From contig CAZKRU010000025.1 of assembly GCA_964555235.1 (NCBI GenBank), forward strand, positions 1 through 52,921: a DNA stretch of 52,921 nt, given 5' to 3'. The DNA is from CAZKRU01 sp964555235 (lineage in GTDB: Bacteria; Verrucomicrobiota; Verrucomicrobiia; Methylacidiphilales; CAMAQI01). Below are positions 16,092-24,105 of the stretch, piece by piece. How positions within the stretch are numbered: position 1 is the stretch's first letter; each line of letters starts with the position of its first letter. The position numbers and the translations under genes are program-made. The notes under the pieces are model-generated. The model searched no databases and was not told the origin of the DNA. It saw only the letters and a list, made by a program, of their open reading frames with translations.

Positions 16092-17024
16092 TCAGGTCAC
16101 CATTAAAAGCCCTCCGTTTTCCCCGTTTCCTCTCAGGGGCTGATATTTTCTATCGCTCCTCCAGAGCGCATGCAACAGCACCGCCAGTTTTCGGGCTACC
16201 GCAATGACCGCCCGCTTCTTGGCACTCTTGCCTCCACGGCTTGCCAGCTTCAGTCCAAATCGTTTCAGATCACTGTCGGGACCAAACCGCCCCATGATAT
16301 ATTGCGACGCATTCACTAAGAGCCTCCGAACCATCTCGCTCCCCACCTTGCTAATCCTCAGTTGCTTGTCCAACGCTCCCGATTGATCCCGCTTCGGCTT
16401 GAGTCCAAAATACGCTCCCGCATCTCGGCTTCGTTTGAGTTTCTGTGGATCCTCCACCATCAGGACGTACGCCACCGACGTCAACGGTCCGACTCCCGCG
16501 ACCTGCTTGAGCTTTTCCACCTGAGGATACTTCTGCTCCAGGGTTTTCACCTTCGCCTCGTACTTTCCAATCGCCTCGCTCAATTGCCCAATCTGCTCCA
16601 CCAATCCTTCCAAGATCCACTGCAGTTCTTCAGGAAGCTTGATCTTCCTCGCAAACGCCTCAGTCCCCACTCCCTTGAGCCGATACCCAAAGTTCTTGCA
16701 GATGGATCGCACTCGGTTCACTAAATCCGCTCGGCTCTGGACCAAGGCTTCCCTCGCTTTTAGGATCCCCATGTCCCGACGCACCTCCCGGCTGTTGGCC
16801 ACCACTAAATCCATTCCCAGATCCTCCCCCAAATCCGAAATCCATCCACTATGAACTCCCGTTTCCATCACCACCGTGGCTCCTCGGTGCTTGCTGAAAA
16901 AATCCCGAATCGACTCAGGATCGTTCTTCACCGTCCCTCGACTTTCCACTCCTCCCTTCCCATTCAATGCACAGACGTGATGATTTTTGTCTCCCAAATC
17001 CATTCCGATCGTTTTATTCTTCAT
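16092..17024 (-). CDS. IS110-family transposase, probably inactive
   Basis: 310 residues. The N-terminal RuvC-like part has D9 (IGMDLG) and E54 (VVMETG); the C-terminal part has VAGVGPLTSVAYVL, DAGAYFGLKPKRDQSG and LRISKVGSEMVRRLLVNAS, typical of the transposase_20 domain. Between ANSREVRRD (about 77-84) and MGILKAREALV there is no DxxD block, which in family members lies about 30 residues after the equivalent of ANSRE and supplies the last two catalytic aspartates of the DEDD set. The protein is also shorter than the usual 330-400 residues. An in-frame internal deletion is the simplest explanation. Confidence 0.9.
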   Translation of the reverse strand: MKNKTIGMDLGDKNHHVCALNGKGGVESRGTVKNDPESIRDFFSKHRGATVVMETGVHSGWISDLGEDLGMDLVVANSREVRRDMGILKAREALVQSRADLVNRVRSICKNFGYRLKGVGTEAFARKIKLPEELQWILEGLVEQIGQLSEAIGKYEAKVKTLEQKYPQVEKLKQVAGVGPLTSVAYVLMVEDPQKLKRSRDAGAYFGLKPKRDQSGALDKQLRISKVGSEMVRRLLVNASQYIMGRFGPDSDLKRFGLKLASRGGKSAKKRAVIAVARKLAVLLHALWRSDRKYQPLRGNGENGGLLMVT

Positions 17025-17122
17025 GCTGGTCTCCGTTGGGGTGTGCTGTTCAAAAGCTCACCGGTTTTGTTATCACCCGGACTTTAGCACTTTCCCGACG
17101 GAGGCCAGCCTTCTCATCTTAT

Positions 17123-17164
17123 CTATGCGTAGCATTGCGGGCAGGTTGGCGGCCTTCGCGAGAG
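17123..17164. repeat. right part of palindromic repeat (copy 3)
   Basis: Continues the repeat interrupted at 15764: CTATGCGTAGCATTGCGGGC then AGGTTGG..CTTCGCGAGAG, matching the reverse complement of 47624-47666. Directly after it, CCGTTCTCTCCACTCATTGC then CCCACC matches flanks of copies 2 and 4. Confidence 0.88.
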
Positions 17165-17216
17165 ACAAATTCCCGTTCTCTCCACTCATTGCCCCACCAG
17201 AATGGGATTCCAGTTG

Positions 17217-17222
17217 TATAAT
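17217..17222 (+). promoter_or_regulatory. -10 box candidate for prmC
   Basis: Perfect TATAAT 29 bp before the prmC ATG, within TTGTATAATC. No good -35 hexamer is visible about 17 bp upstream. The IS and repeat end lie 50-95 bp further upstream, so it may have replaced or moved original promoter sequence. Confidence 0.4.
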
Positions 17223-17250
17223 CAAAGAACTCTGGTTGGATCACTCCGTA

Positions 17251-18072
17251 ATGACGATTCTGGATCTGATTCGAACGACCACGGACTACTTCACCAAGCA
17301 TCAAGTCGATTCCCCGCGTCTGACCATCGAACTCCTTCTCGCGGATCTTCTACAGAAAAAGCGGATGCAGCTTTATCTCGAGTTTGATCGCGAACTGACC
17401 ACCGCTGAACTCGATCGACTTCGTCCTCTCGTAAAAAAGCGCGCCGAAGGATATCCCCTTCAGCATCTCACCGGCTTCGCTGAATTTTGCGGTCACCGGT
17501 ATAAAGTCACTCCCGATGTTTTAATTCCACGCCCCGAAACGGAGATTCTCGTCGAAGCACTCCTCCAAAAACTCGGTCCTGAAGGCGGAAAGATCATCGA
17601 TGTTGGAACCGGGAGCGGAATTCTCGCACTGACCTTCGCCCGAAAGTTTCCGCAACGTCAGGTTTTAGGAATTGATATCAGTCTTGCCGCTTTGGCCGTT
17701 GCCCGAGAAAATGGAACAGAGGTTCCCAATGTCGAGTGGGTCGAAAGCGATCTCCTTCAATCCGTTCGTTTTGAAAAAGCCGATCTCATCGTTGCCAATC
17801 TTCCTTATCTCCCCAGCGCGATTCTTCCAACCTTGAGTCGTGAAGTCCAAAAGGATCCCCGGCTCGCCTTGGATGGAGGCTCCGATGGTTTAGATCTCGT
17901 CCGTCGACTGATCCCTCAAACAAGCGGAAAAACGAATTTACTGGCATTGGAACTCGCGGAGAATCAAGCCGGGATCGTTCGAAAACTCCTCTTACAAAGC
18001 GGCTATCCGAGTATCGAAACAGTTCAAGACCTTAACGGGGTCGAACGGTTCCTCATTGCTACCATCGGTTAA
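17251..18072 (+). CDS. prmC: release factor glutamine methyltransferase PrmC (HemK)
   Basis: 273 residues from the ATG at 17251; the longer in-frame ORF runs back through the repeat and the IS end and is not real. N-terminal helical domain (1-75), then the SAM site IIDVGTGSGILALTFA and LGIDIS. The catalytic tetrapeptide is NLPY (VANLPYLPS) instead of the usual NPPY. PrmC methylates the glutamine of the GGQ motif in RF1 and RF2. The C-terminus ends VERFLIATIG. The stop is one base from the stop of the convergent kinase gene. Confidence 0.93.
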   Translation: MTILDLIRTTTDYFTKHQVDSPRLTIELLLADLLQKKRMQLYLEFDRELTTAELDRLRPLVKKRAEGYPLQHLTGFAEFCGHRYKVTPDVLIPRPETEILVEALLQKLGPEGGKIIDVGTGSGILALTFARKFPQRQVLGIDISLAALAVARENGTEVPNVEWVESDLLQSVRFEKADLIVANLPYLPSAILPTLSREVQKDPRLALDGGSDGLDLVRRLIPQTSGKTNLLALELAENQAGIVRKLLLQSGYPSIETVQDLNGVERFLIATIG

Positions 18073-18073
18073 A

Positions 18074-19795
18074 CTACTCGATTAAATCAATATCTGCATC
18101 CCGCACTTCAATCGCATAAGAACTTCCATTTTCAACGACGACTCCAGTCACCCGAATCACCCGACCGCGATAAACATCCATCCGACTTTTCGCGGATTCA
18201 TCCGTATCGCGTTTGATGAAAAAAATCGGAGTGGAACTCGCCGTTCCCTGGAACATATAATAGAACTGAGGACGAGGAGACTCCCCACTCCCGACGACCT
18301 TGACCTCAAAAACCACGGGACGACCGAGATTAGCCTTGAGAGCACTCAGGTTTGTCGGATGAATGGCCACCGGTTTAAAACTTTCCACAGGCGCTGGGAC
18401 GGGAGCTGGAGCGGGCGTCGGCTTCACTTCCTGCACCGGCTTGGGCTCCTCTTTTTTAACTATTGGGACCGGTGCCGGAGGTGGAACCGGTTTGGGAGCA
18501 GGTTTCGGCGCTTCGATCTTCGGCTCCTCTTTCTTGGGAGGCGCGACAGGCAAAACGACGGCAGGTTTTGGAGGTGGAGTAGGAGCCGGCTTTGTTTCAA
18601 CAACGGGAACTGTCGGTTTTGGCACCGGAGCTACGGGAACTGCCGGAGCGGTCGCAACCACCGGTTTTGCCCCCTTTTTCGAGCTCTTCGAGTCACTTCG
18701 CAGCAATAACCAGGTCACCACTCCCACAAAAATAAGACTGGTGAAAATGGCCGCCACAATGATCATGGTTTTCTTCTTCTGCGCCTCGGCCGCTTCCACC
18801 TCAGCCACGGGAATTTTTCCCGTCATTCGCTTCACTTGAGATTTTGGCGCAACGGAGGACGCGGGGACCTTTCCTATGGACGAACTCGCCACTTGAGTAA
18901 CCGAACTGGTGCTCGATTTAATAGCCTGCGCGGAAAACTGTTTCAGTCCAAAATCTTTTTCATGGAAGACCGGGGATTTCGTAATTACCAACATCTGCTC
19001 GCGTGCTTTTTCCGCAGAGGCCGGACGCTCTTCCGGTTTTCGTGAAAGATAACGTCCAATCACCTGTGCCAATAGAGGCGGAATGGCGGGGCGAACGGCA
19101 TTCAGGGGCGTCGGAGTTCCGTGGAGATGCCCTTCAATGACCTCTTCCATCGTCTTTCCCTCATAGGGATAATGCCCGGTCAATGCGTAATAAAAGACAC
19201 AGCCCATCGAATAGAGATCGGTCGACTCTGTCGCGCTTTCACCGACGAGTTGTTCGGGCGAGATCGTGTGAACCGATCCCATGACCGTCCCCTCTTCCTC
19301 TTCCTTTTTCTCAGCAATCTGCCCGCCCTCGGCGAGACCGAAATCGAGCAACTTCACGAGCACTTTTTTCCCGTCAAATTGAATCATGATGTTGTGAGGC
19401 TTGATATCGCGATGGATCAGCCCCTTCCCGTGAGCAACTGAAAGTCCGAGGAGCGTCTGATCCGCCACTTCACGGAAGAGGGAGAGCGAGAGCGGTTTCT
19501 GGGTAACCCAATGATGCACCATCTTCCCGTCGACCAGCTCCATGACGACGAAAGCCCCTTCCTCATCAACTCCAAAATCATAAACGGTGACAATGTTCGG
19601 GTGATGTAAGCTCGCCAGGATTTGAGCTTCACGCATGATCGCGTCGATGCTCCCTTCGTTCTCCTTGAGCCGTTTGAGAGCCACCATGCGCTGAAGATTA
19701 TTGTCCCAGGCACGCACCACACTTCCTGCTCCACCTTCTCCCAAGGGGTCCATGGGAGTGTAACGCCCTGCCGGTCGATCAGATTCTGTGGACAT
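18074..19795 (-). CDS. membrane-anchored Ser/Thr protein kinase (Hanks type)
   Basis: 573 residues. Kinase domain about 10-275: glycine loop LGEGGAGSVVRAW, K41 in VALKRL, HRDIKPHNIM with D130, DFG at 151-153, and a TISPEQL activation-segment end. One membrane segment (TMIIVAAIFTSLIFVGVVTWLLL, about 343-365) separates it from a proline/lysine/alanine-rich spacer (about 380-470) and a C-terminal beta-rich module (about 480-573) with LGRPVVFEVKVVG and YRGRVIRVTGVVV, which may be an OB-like fold. There are no PASTA repeats. Sensor input through the C-terminal module is an inference. Confidence 0.93.
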   Translation of the reverse strand: MSTESDRPAGRYTPMDPLGEGGAGSVVRAWDNNLQRMVALKRLKENEGSIDAIMREAQILASLHHPNIVTVYDFGVDEEGAFVVMELVDGKMVHHWVTQKPLSLSLFREVADQTLLGLSVAHGKGLIHRDIKPHNIMIQFDGKKVLVKLLDFGLAEGGQIAEKKEEEEGTVMGSVHTISPEQLVGESATESTDLYSMGCVFYYALTGHYPYEGKTMEEVIEGHLHGTPTPLNAVRPAIPPLLAQVIGRYLSRKPEERPASAEKAREQMLVITKSPVFHEKDFGLKQFSAQAIKSSTSSVTQVASSSIGKVPASSVAPKSQVKRMTGKIPVAEVEAAEAQKKKTMIIVAAIFTSLIFVGVVTWLLLRSDSKSSKKGAKPVVATAPAVPVAPVPKPTVPVVETKPAPTPPPKPAVVLPVAPPKKEEPKIEAPKPAPKPVPPPAPVPIVKKEEPKPVQEVKPTPAPAPVPAPVESFKPVAIHPTNLSALKANLGRPVVFEVKVVGSGESPRPQFYYMFQGTASSTPIFFIKRDTDESAKSRMDVYRGRVIRVTGVVVENGSSYAIEVRDADIDLIE

Positions 19796-19841
19796 CCCAG
19801 ATACTTCTATCGGATTCTCTCAAAAAAAAAAGCGGTAATTT

Positions 19842-20249
19842 TCAGGTTCGCGTATCGCGAGGCTGAACCACAATCTTGCCCGTAAATTCCATAACCTGAC
19901 TCGCCTCATTGCGTCCGCGCTTTTCGAGGAGATAACGATCGAAAAGATCCACCGCAGCACCTCTCGTCATTTTTTCAAGAGGATCCGCCAGTTCCAGACG
20001 CTCAGAGTAATGCCGAAACTCAACGCGTACTTTTCCAACGGTGAGAAGATTCACGACGATTCCCAAGACGTGTGCGTTGGAATAACCCAACTTCACCAAA
20101 TACTGATCAATCTTTTCACTAAGGGGACAGACTTCGCCTCCTTCTTCTGGAAGGCCCGATTGATGACGTAAGGTTTTTTGAGTAACCGAAATCATCTCCG
20201 CCGTCTTAAATCCACCCGGAACTTCTCCGAGATTAACCTCATTTTCCAT
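19842..20249 (-). CDS. hypothetical protein
   Basis: 135 residues from the ATG at 20249 (MENEVNLGEVPGG); a longer start at 20288 is possible. I do not recognise the family. It has no signal peptide or membrane segment. The central part (LSEKIDQYLVKLGYSNAHVLGIVVNLLTVGKVRVEFRHYS, broken by no gaps) and the end (MEFTGKIVVQPRDT) are moderately charged. Lies 46 bp from the kinase start and 52 bp from the antiporter stop, all on the minus strand. Confidence 0.55.
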   Translation of the reverse strand: MENEVNLGEVPGGFKTAEMISVTQKTLRHQSGLPEEGGEVCPLSEKIDQYLVKLGYSNAHVLGIVVNLLTVGKVRVEFRHYSERLELADPLEKMTRGAAVDLFDRYLLEKRGRNEASQVMEFTGKIVVQPRDTRT

Positions 20250-20301
20250 ACTTATAGTAAAATCTACCGGTAATTTGTAAAATGACAATACCTCATTCTA
20301 T

Positions 20302-21612
20302 CTAGTGAGAAACTCCTACAACGCTCAACCATCCGATCAAAACAAGGATTGGAAGCAAGATCGGCACCGCATACCGAAATAAATAACCCAAAAAGCCTGG
20401 CGTTTCCACTTTACTTTGATCCGCAATCATTTTGACCATGAAATTCGGGCCATTCCCAATATAGGTCATCGCCCCAAAAAAGACCGCCCCCAACGAAATC
20501 GAGACTAAATAGTGGTTTTGCGTCTCGATCATGAAAGCGATTTCTTGGCCGGAGCCAATCGCCGGCCCTCCGTTCTGAGCCAAGATCCCGGTCGCTGCAC
20601 TCAAAAAGGCAAGATAGGTCGGGGCATTGTCCAAAAATGCGGAGAGACCTCCGGTCGCAAAATAGAAGGTCAGCGCGGAGGCATTCCCCCAACTTCCCGC
20701 ATGTCTTTCCAAATAGGTCAGCGCTGGAATCATCGTAGCAAAAATTCCGAGAAACAGAATCGCGACTTCCTTAATGGGCCCAAAATTAAAATCATTCCGC
20801 TCATGAATCTCCCGTTTGGTTAAAACGTAGGAGAGAAATGCCACGATGAGCATAATCCCTTCTCTCAAAAAAAGTGGCTTTTGAATAAATACCGCTCCGA
20901 TGATTAGAATGAGAAAAATGAGGTTCTGTTTTCCGGTGATTTGAAAGGTTTCGTGAGCCGTTTCTCGCTCTCGAACCGGCTCAGGTGCCCGAAGAAAATT
21001 CTTTCGATCCATCCAAAAGAAAATCCCCAAGAGAAGTCCATTCACCACCATCCACATCGGCCAACAATGCTCAATCACCCAGAAGAAGGGAACCCCACGC
21101 AAATACCCCAGAAAGAGGGGAGGATCACCGATCGGCGTTAGGCACCCTCCACAATTTGAAACAATAAAAATAAAAAAAACAATGTGATACGCAGTGACTC
21201 GATACCGATTCATCCGGATCCAGGGGCGAATCAAGACCATCGACGCTCCGGTGGTTCCAATAATGCTTGCGAGCACCGCTCCAACCGCCAAGAAGAGGGT
21301 ATTCCGAAGCGGAGTCGCCTCTCCCTTCACTCCGACATGAATTCCTCCTGCAACCACATAAAGGGATCCGACGATTGCGAGAAAACTCACGTATTCCACC
21401 AACGAATGCCAAAGACTTCCGGCATCTCTCAATCCAATCAGATAATACAAAACGGTCATGGTGCCGAGCCCCAGAGCCACTTTGGGGTAATGATTTTCCC
21501 ACCAGTGCAGATTGAGTTGTGGCGCCAACGCAATCGCCCCCAAGAGGAGAACAAATGGCAGAATGCTGAGCACGTGAGGCTCAGCGCCCGGAGAGACTGC
21601 CGAAAGAATCAT
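20302..21612 (-). CDS. Na+/H+ antiporter-like transporter (ion-transporter superfamily)
   Basis: 436 residues with 11-13 hydrophobic segments. Conserved blocks: GTTGASMVLIRPWI, VSNCGGCLTPIGDPPLFLG, LSAFLDNAPTYLAFL and YIGNGPNFMVKMIAD, as in NhaD and citrate/arsenite-type transporters; two inverted re-entrant loops with GxGDPP and DNAP-like motifs are characteristic. Most likely a sodium/proton antiporter of the cytoplasmic membrane; other substrates cannot be ruled out. The start overlaps the upstream small-protein stop as ATGA. Confidence 0.82.
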   Translation of the reverse strand: MILSAVSPGAEPHVLSILPFVLLLGAIALAPQLNLHWWENHYPKVALGLGTMTVLYYLIGLRDAGSLWHSLVEYVSFLAIVGSLYVVAGGIHVGVKGEATPLRNTLFLAVGAVLASIIGTTGASMVLIRPWIRMNRYRVTAYHIVFFIFIVSNCGGCLTPIGDPPLFLGYLRGVPFFWVIEHCWPMWMVVNGLLLGIFFWMDRKNFLRAPEPVRERETAHETFQITGKQNLIFLILIIGAVFIQKPLFLREGIMLIVAFLSYVLTKREIHERNDFNFGPIKEVAILFLGIFATMIPALTYLERHAGSWGNASALTFYFATGGLSAFLDNAPTYLAFLSAATGILAQNGGPAIGSGQEIAFMIETQNHYLVSISLGAVFFGAMTYIGNGPNFMVKMIADQSKVETPGFLGYLFRYAVPILLPILVLIGWLSVVGVSH

Positions 21613-21806
21613 TTTAAATTTCCCTCTTTCGCCTTGGCTCGAAGTTCCCGCAATCCCCAGAGAAAGAGTGCCGTGGCCGCCGCCTCGTCGAGATTTCCAA
21701 TGATCGGCATCCCATCAGGAATTAATTCGAAGAGCCCCATTCCCGGATTCAAAAGATAAACTCCCGCAAAAATTAAAGCCAGCCAAGCCCGAACCGTTGG
21801 CTTCAT
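21609..21806 (-). CDS. DUF1232 (YkvA-like) small membrane protein
   Basis: 65 residues. Core LLNPGMGLFELIPDGMPIIGNLDE matches the DUF1232 signature (P-x-D/E-LIPDxxPxxGxxDD) with flanking hydrophobic segments. Function unknown. Linked on both sides by 4-bp ATGA overlaps, to the antiporter gene downstream and the 219-residue gene upstream, so the three are translated together. Confidence 0.85.
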   Translation of the reverse strand: MKPTVRAWLALIFAGVYLLNPGMGLFELIPDGMPIIGNLDEAAATALFLWGLRELRAKAKEGNLK

Positions 21807-22462
21807 CGTCGTATCTCGCCCCCGGATTGTTTGACCGAGGCGAAGTAAAGCACCTCCGATTTTTCAAAGTCAAACCGGAGTGAACGATGGCCATCAAATT
21901 TGTTGAGCAAAAACATCGGATCAATTTGTTTTAACGAAGCCGCACAAACCGTCGCATATTCCTTGGCAACGACCGGATCCCGACCCATCAGCATCGGGGT
22001 ACAAGGGGAAAGCTCAACCTGTTCCGGATCAATCTCCTCCCAATCCGCATCCGTATGCCGGGAACTGTCGAGTGCTGCGTCACGAATTAACGAAAGGAGC
22101 CAGACACGTGGTTGTTGATAAAACCAGGAAGCAGCATCCAGTTTGCCTCCCAAACGCAACGCTTGATTTCGAAGTTTTTCCTGACGATTCTCCACCGCCT
22201 GCTGTCCCAGAAATCGCCAGAGACTTTTCCCCTCTTGGAGATCTTTCGCTTGGGAGAGTAAATCGTGTTGCTTGGAGTGAGCGGTCACAATTTCCACCAA
22301 ATGGTCATGATCTTTTTGAAAAACTCCCTCACGGACTCGATCTACGGCGTCAGGAACGCCGAGAACCCCGGCCATGGCTTCCGCCTCCAAGTTCAGAATT
22401 TCTTCCGTCTTGGTGGTCGCTGTTTTTGGTGCAAATTTTGATCGTAATACCCAGACACCCAT
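21803..22462 (-). CDS. hypothetical protein in the antiporter operon
   Basis: 219 residues from the ATG at 22462, preceded by GGAGAAG; the longer ORF overlaps the GT-C-like gene and is rejected. No recognised domain. Mostly helical, cytosolic by composition; includes VEIVTAHSKQHDLLSQAK, GKSLWRFLGQQAVENRQEKL and a C-terminal beta-type stretch (FDGHRSLRFDFEKSEVLYFA). Phrases such as SPCTPMLMGRDPVVAKEYATVC hint at an iron-sulfur or signalling protein but prove nothing. Operon partner of DUF1232 and the antiporter. Confidence 0.65.
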   Translation of the reverse strand: MGVWVLRSKFAPKTATTKTEEILNLEAEAMAGVLGVPDAVDRVREGVFQKDHDHLVEIVTAHSKQHDLLSQAKDLQEGKSLWRFLGQQAVENRQEKLRNQALRLGGKLDAASWFYQQPRVWLLSLIRDAALDSSRHTDADWEEIDPEQVELSPCTPMLMGRDPVVAKEYATVCAASLKQIDPMFLLNKFDGHRSLRFDFEKSEVLYFASVKQSGGEIRR

Positions 22463-22514
22463 GATCTTCTCCAGTGAGACTACCCTGCCAGCACGAAGGA
22501 AAAATGGCAACCGC

Positions 22515-23987
22515 TTATTCCCGACGCCGATAAAATGAAAATTGGTAGCCCGGAGGCGACGGAGAAAGGAAAACTCCGAGAAACCGGGTCGGCTTCGCTT
22601 CAAACCCATCGTAAATGAGTTCGTAGCCCGGAATTTTCGGCGATTGAGAGTAAGTGGTGTAACGTTGTTGAAGCGCCAGAAACGGCGGCTTTTCCGCCAG
22701 ATGCTCCGGCTTTAATCCAAACCCGACGAGGCGACGATAATCATCCCCGAGGACCCAGAGCGATTTACTAACCGCCACTCGCCCGGCATGTTGGTCCAAA
22801 AGCTCCTTGAATTTTGCGCGTGCCTCCGTGTACGAAAGTCCGTTCTGAAGATACGCCCCATAAAGACCGAGCGTGTGAAGATAACCGATAGAGCAACCGA
22901 GCAGAATCACTCCAGAAACCCAACGCCACACCGAGGACTCCCGCACCTCTCTCGAAAAGAGAACCACCAATACCATGAGGGGCGAAAAAATCCAAAGATT
23001 GTAACTCCGATCCCAGGCTTCAGCGACGAAGTGCTGGAGGAGCAACCCAAAAAACAGGACCGCCGTTCCGAAAATCCATGGGGTCGCACAGCGCGTTTGA
23101 TGTTCTCGATAGGTCTTTCCTGCCAAAATCATTGCTAAAACAAATAGAAAACCATAGCCGGACGCATAAGTATGAATCACCCAATATTTAAAAATGGGAT
23201 ACGAGGTCCCCTCCACCAACGTTCCTGCTGCGTGCGCTTTTAATCCCTCCCAATTCGCACTCCATCCGTAAGGACTGAGCATCATCGCAGCAAAAAAAAC
23301 TGAAATCCCCATGAGACCAATCATCACCAACCGTAAAATCAATTCCGCACCGCGACATCTCCACGCATAAAGCGCCCCCAAGCATCCGCCGGTAAAAAGT
23401 GCTGCGACCGGATGAACATAGGCCATCAACCCCAGAAAGAGCCCGCTCGCCCACTCACGCCTTCCCGAAGCCAATTTCAGCTCCAACCAAACCATCCCCA
23501 TCAAAATCATCACTGCCGGATAATCCGGCCGCCCCACCCGATAGCTTCCAATAAAGGTCGCCAGTGCCAAAAGCCCCAAGCTCCCTAAAACTGCCTGACT
23601 CGCGCCCCAACACATTTCAGTTTTCTGCATCAATCGGTCAATCACCGCCGCGGAAAGAAGAAGAGCCAACGCACTGATCAGAGCGACTCCGAACATCGCT
23701 CCACGTCCCGTCGGTTCAATCAGGAGATAACTCAATAAAATGGGAAAGCCCGGAGTATAAAAGAGAAATCGGTGCTGTTTGGCCGGATCATAAAGATTCA
23801 CTTTTTCGTGTAGCGAATTAATCAACCCCTCGCCGCGATGAAATTGCACCGCCGCCGGAGGAAACCAGAGCGTATCCGTCTCCCCCAACGGAAAGGCCTG
23901 CCATGCCATGATCAAAAAAGAAGCCGCGATCGCAATCGCCACTCCCCAAAAAATACGACGCCCGACACTCGCCTCCATTTTCTCCAT
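22515..23987 (-). CDS. polytopic membrane protein, GT-C glycosyltransferase-like
   Basis: About 490 residues with some ten hydrophobic segments and an early luminal loop DTLWFPPAAVQFHRGEG..NLYDP, resembling the first loop of dolichyl-phosphate-mannose/GT-C transferases, where an acidic residue is catalytic. The C-terminal ~110 residues (RAKFKELLDQHAGRVAVSKS onwards) form a soluble tail. Start set at the ATG at 23987 with AAGGGAAGA just upstream; a GTG lies directly before it. It would transfer a sugar from a lipid carrier, substrate unknown. Not certain as an enzyme. Confidence 0.65.
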   Translation of the reverse strand: MEKMEASVGRRIFWGVAIAIAASFLIMAWQAFPLGETDTLWFPPAAVQFHRGEGLINSLHEKVNLYDPAKQHRFLFYTPGFPILLSYLLIEPTGRGAMFGVALISALALLLSAAVIDRLMQKTEMCWGASQAVLGSLGLLALATFIGSYRVGRPDYPAVMILMGMVWLELKLASGRREWASGLFLGLMAYVHPVAALFTGGCLGALYAWRCRGAELILRLVMIGLMGISVFFAAMMLSPYGWSANWEGLKAHAAGTLVEGTSYPIFKYWVIHTYASGYGFLFVLAMILAGKTYREHQTRCATPWIFGTAVLFFGLLLQHFVAEAWDRSYNLWIFSPLMVLVVLFSREVRESSVWRWVSGVILLGCSIGYLHTLGLYGAYLQNGLSYTEARAKFKELLDQHAGRVAVSKSLWVLGDDYRRLVGFGLKPEHLAEKPPFLALQQRYTTYSQSPKIPGYELIYDGFEAKPTRFLGVFLSPSPPGYQFSFYRRRE

Positions 23988-24105
23988 CACTCTTCCCTTA
24001 GCAATCCTTTCCCCTTCGCCAAGCCCAGATCGGGAATTGTTTCACACTCGATTTATTTTTGAGATTGCGAAAGTGACCCTCGTTATGAGATAAAGAGCCA
24101 GACCA

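Larger units (their letters stand above)
15765..17122. mobile_element. IS110-family (IS1111-type) insertion sequence, degenerate
   Basis: 1358 bp between the two halves of a palindromic repeat; CT is present at both junctions (15763-15764 and 17123-17124), once in the uninterrupted copy. Subterminal inverted repeats ATGAGAAGGC (15768-15777) and GCCTTCTCAT (17108-17117) lie a few bases inside the ends, as in the IS1111 subgroup. One transposase gene on the minus strand leaves about 330 bp of non-coding DNA after it and about 100 bp before it, also the IS1111 layout. Borders come from comparison with 47624-47749. Confidence 0.88.

Noticed and set aside
16987..17250. 88-residue N-terminal extension of PrmC
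   Set aside because: It runs through the transposase start, the IS end and the palindromic repeat; the ATG at 17251 gives the normal PrmC length.
22463..22609. 49-residue N-terminal extension of the 21803-22462 protein
   Set aside because: It overlaps the end of the GT-C-like gene and lacks a ribosome-binding site, whereas the ATG at 22462 has GGAGAAG upstream.
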